Shown: positions 61,842 through 64,000 of the stretch, piece by piece | How positions within the stretch are numbered: position 1 is the stretch's first letter | How the letters are laid out: each line of letters starts with the position of its first letter | From: an uncultured Lachnospiraceae bacterium | Lineage (GTDB): Bacteria; Bacillota; Clostridia; Lachnospirales; Lachnospiraceae | Reading direction: 5' to 3' | DNA: 64,000 nt | Assembly: GCA_900315055.1 (NCBI GenBank) | Contig: OMXP01000005.1 | Location: 1-64,000, forward strand | Program-made: the position numbers and the translations under genes | The notes under the pieces: generated by a model | Told to the model about the DNA's origin: nothing | The model's database searches: none | Seen by the model: the letters and a program-made list of their open reading frames with translations, nothing else

Positions 61842-63869
61842 TTAACAGACGTGATTCTCCGAAAGCCACTGCTCGAACATGAGCACGTACCAGATCTGCG
61901 GAAGCCACGTACCCTTGGTCTTCAGATCCTGCCAGAGCTGCTGTACCAGATCCGCATTCAGGAATCCTTCCCGTTCCAGCTTATCTCTGTCCAGAAGGCC
62001 CTCTGCCCAGTCCTTCAGATCCTCTTCCAGAAGCCACTGATCAATCGGAATCGAGAAGCCCTTCTTCGGCCGGTCCATGAGTTCCTTCGGCACGTACCGG
62101 TAGAGGACGTTTCGAAGGACCTTCTTCCCGACGCTCTCATCCCGAAGGTACGAGGTCGGAAGGCTCCAGGCAAACTCAACGACATCGCGGTCGAGGAACG
62201 GAACACGCGTCTCGAGGGAGACGGCCATGGCAGTCCGGTCTACTTTCACAAGGATATCGTCCGGATGATACAGCAGAAGATCCATCAGCATGATGTCATG
62301 ATCCGGATCCAGTCCCAGATCCTGCTGTGTGTTTCCGGCAAAGAGGAATCCCCTCTCATACTGTGCCGGGAACGTCACGCCGCTGTTTTTCACCAGCCTT
62401 CCGCCGAGATTCCAGGGATCCTGTTCGATCATATGAAGCTGCCGGGGATTTTCCGCCTGAAGAAGCTTTGATTTCACTTCCAGAATCGGATTTCTCATTG
62501 CCGGTGTCCTGGAGAGTACAAGTCCTGCTGCGCGCCGAAGTCCCGCGGGGAACCGTCCCATCTTCCCCCAGATCCGCTCGATCGAGCGATAGGATGTATA
62601 GCCGCAGAAGAGCTCGTCCCCGGCATCGCCGGAAAGAGAAACCGTCACGTGGTCCCGCGTCATACGGCTCACCAGATACGTCGGGATCTGGGAGCTGTCC
62701 GCAAACGGCTCTCCGAACATCGTGGAGAGCTTCGGGATCACCGCCTTTGCATCGCTCTCGTCGATGTAGAGCTCCGTGTGCTCGGCACCGATGACGGAGG
62801 CGATTTCCTTTGCAATCTCCGCCTCGTTGTACCCCTTCTCGTGCATGCCGATCGTATAGGTCTTCACCCTGCCCGGAGCAACGGCCTGCATCAGGGCGAC
62901 AATCGTCGAGGAATCGATACCCGCCGAGAGGAAGGCACCAAGCGGCACATCGGAGATCATCTGACCCTGAATGGCACTTTTCAGGAGCCGTTCCAGTTCA
63001 TCAGCCGCTTCCTGTTCCGAGCCGGCAAACGGATTTTTCTGTCCCTTCGCCGCCGCTTCCTTCATCGACCAGAAGACCTCATAGCTGTGGGAGCGCCGGA
63101 CATCACCCTTTTCATAGCGGTCACGGCTGGTGCCATCTCCTGCCTTTGTCTGCGCATAGTACCAGGCAAGGTCTCCCTCCTCGACGGGGTGGAATTCATC
63201 ATAGGGCGGGCGAAGGGTCAGGATCGTACCGGGCTCTAGCTTGTACACGTCCTCATAGATCGTGTACGGCGCCGGGATGTAGCCGTGGGAAAAATACAGA
63301 GGAAGGATCTTTCGATTGACCGGGTTCTGAAAGCCCGGGATCTCCCGGAAGGCACCGACATCGGACGCGAAGGCAAAGGCCGGTTTTCCGTTTCCCCGGA
63401 CAAAGCCGTAGTAGAGGGGCTTTTCTCCGACGCGGTCTCTTGCAAGCTGCAGGGTTCCCGTCTTCTGGTCATAGAGTGCAATCGCAAACATGCCCTTCGA
63501 CTTCCTGAGAGTCTTCGAGAGTCCGTAGTGCTCCGCGTACTCGAGGAGCACCTCGGTATCCGAGGTCCCGCGAAAACTCTCCGGTGTGCAGATGCCGTTT
63601 GCAAGGAGCTCCTTCTTCAGCTCTGCCGCGTTGTAGATCTCGCCGTTGTAGACGATGACGCTTCGCCCGCTGTGGGACGTCATCGGCTGTTTTCCGTTCT
63701 CCGAAAGATCGAGAATCGCAAGGCGCACATGGCCAAGGGCCACGGCTTTGTCCGGGCTTACATAGACGCCGCGCGCATCCGGACCTCTGTCCTTCATGTG
63801 CTCGTTCATCGCCTCGATGGCGTGCCCTGCGTTTTCTCCGAAATTGATGAGTCCTGCGATACCGCACAT
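61842..63869 (-). CDS. asnB: Second AsnB-type glutamine-dependent amidotransferase
   Basis: 675 aa, longer than the copy at 28984. AAGAGGAA precedes the ATG. Cys2 of 'MCGIAGLINFG' is the glutaminase nucleophile. 'VIVYNGEIYNAAELKKEL' and 'FRGTSDTEVLLEYAEHYG' complete the amidotransferase half. The synthetase half shows 'LSAGIDSSTIVALM' (Ala replaces the second Gly of the usual LSGG loop) and 'LSGDAGDELFCGYTSYRS'. The two copies are clearly paralogous but differ throughout, so they are not a recent duplication. Asparagine synthesis or amidation of a uronic acid are both possible. Confidence 0.87.
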   Translation of the reverse strand: MCGIAGLINFGENAGHAIEAMNEHMKDRGPDARGVYVSPDKAVALGHVRLAILDLSENGKQPMTSHSGRSVIVYNGEIYNAAELKKELLANGICTPESFRGTSDTEVLLEYAEHYGLSKTLRKSKGMFAIALYDQKTGTLQLARDRVGEKPLYYGFVRGNGKPAFAFASDVGAFREIPGFQNPVNRKILPLYFSHGYIPAPYTIYEDVYKLEPGTILTLRPPYDEFHPVEEGDLAWYYAQTKAGDGTSRDRYEKGDVRRSHSYEVFWSMKEAAAKGQKNPFAGSEQEAADELERLLKSAIQGQMISDVPLGAFLSAGIDSSTIVALMQAVAPGRVKTYTIGMHEKGYNEAEIAKEIASVIGAEHTELYIDESDAKAVIPKLSTMFGEPFADSSQIPTYLVSRMTRDHVTVSLSGDAGDELFCGYTSYRSIERIWGKMGRFPAGLRRAAGLVLSRTPAMRNPILEVKSKLLQAENPRQLHMIEQDPWNLGGRLVKNSGVTFPAQYERGFLFAGNTQQDLGLDPDHDIMLMDLLLYHPDDILVKVDRTAMAVSLETRVPFLDRDVVEFAWSLPTSYLRDESVGKKVLRNVLYRYVPKELMDRPKKGFSIPIDQWLLEEDLKDWAEGLLDRDKLEREGFLNADLVQQLWQDLKTKGTWLPQIWYVLMFEQWLSENHVC

Positions 63870-63890
63870 GTTTTTGTTCCTCTTGATCGA

Positions 63891-64000
63891 TCAGTGAAAA
63901 AGGATCTCTGCCGCCAGTGCGAACTGCTCCCGCACAAAGAAGGTCGGAAGAAGAAGCCAGTAGGTTCCTGCGGGCACCGCGCCGGCCTCAAATCCCATCT
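63891..64000 (-). CDS. 3' end of a gene running off the window edge
   Basis: An open frame enters from the right edge and ends at TGA 63891-63893, 21 bases before the asnB-like start. The visible residues, 'GFEAGAVPAGTYWLLLPTFF' followed by 'VREQFALAAEILFH', look like a membrane-adjacent or helical protein end and not like antisense noise. An in-frame ATG at 63998 makes a 35-aa peptide possible, but a longer gene is more likely. Function not recognisable. Confidence 0.45.
   Translation of the reverse strand, partial: MGFEAGAVPAGTYWLLLPTFFVREQFALAAEILFH

Noticed and set aside
1-64000. CRISPR arrays, rRNA, tRNA, insertion sequences, phage genes
   Set aside because: No regular short repeats with spacers, no recognisable RNA gene cores, and no transposase or integrase motifs were found by reading; a tool scan (tRNAscan, minced, ISfinder) could still find weak cases.

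Overview
The window looks like a GC-rich Firmicute, most likely a Lachnospiraceae-type Clostridium relative. Shine-Dalgarno sites are strong (AAGGAGG-like), genes are tightly packed, and several small proteins resemble ones I know from that family. The genus cannot be named from the sequence. Almost everything is on the minus strand, so transcription runs from high to low coordinates. No rRNA, tRNA, CRISPR array, integrase or transposase was recognised.

Layout. (1) 1-6668 is an envelope and signalling block: a membrane-anchored HtrA protease, a tandem-domain lipoprotein-like protein, a membrane Ser/Thr kinase whose start codon overlaps that of a divergent HTH gene, a transglutaminase-like lipoprotein and two small conserved proteins. 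(2) 6676-10185 holds galE, a UDPGP-type uridylyltransferase and trpS. (3) 10230-33888 is glycan cluster A, a near-continuous run of 19 genes. It has a polyprenyl-phosphate sugar phosphotransferase (the initiating enzyme), a Wzx flippase, a polymerase fused to a GT2, many glycosyltransferases (GT2, GT4, GT11 and GT11-like, GT17, DUF5672), a pyruvyltransferase, a GtrII-like membrane glycosyltransferase, a GH88/105-like hydrolase, a DUF2334 deacetylase-like protein, an AsnB-type amidotransferase and an NDP-sugar epimerase. (4) 33953-36923 carries a DUF1934 protein and an MBOAT/SGNH acyltransferase pair. (5) 37050-41294 has a UDP-sugar dehydrogenase, an AAA/DUF4143 ATPase gene broken by two in-frame stops, and a UDP-glucuronate 4-epimerase-like gene on the plus strand. 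(6) 41279-60532 is glycan cluster B: five GT4/GT52-type transferases, a Wzy/WaaL-like polymerase, a GtrB-like polyprenyl-phosphate glycosyltransferase with two GT-C-like membrane proteins, WecE plus GNAT, acyltransferase 3, a PglK-like ABC flippase, cytidine deaminase and a TupA-like ATP-grasp protein. (7) 60730-64000 has a patatin-like phospholipase, a second AsnB-type amidotransferase and the 3' end of one more gene.

How the genes could work together (inference). Cluster A has the full set for a Wzx/Wzy polysaccharide: a lipid-linked first sugar, cytoplasmic assembly, flipping, polymerisation and decoration. Cluster B lacks a visible initiating transferase but has its own polymerase and an ABC-type flippase. 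It may therefore share the cluster A initiator, or assemble a second glycan or glycoprotein-type oligosaccharide. Uronic-acid donors (dehydrogenase and 4-epimerase) plus two AsnB-type enzymes suggest amidated uronic acids. Acetyl, pyruvyl and extracytoplasmic glycosyl decorations are also predicted.

The most unusual items are two glycosyltransferase fusions (GT2-polymerase and GT11-GT2), the kinase/HTH start-codon overlap, the doubly interrupted ATPase gene, and an unrecognised two-TM protein with a large ectodomain next to the GtrB and polymerase genes.
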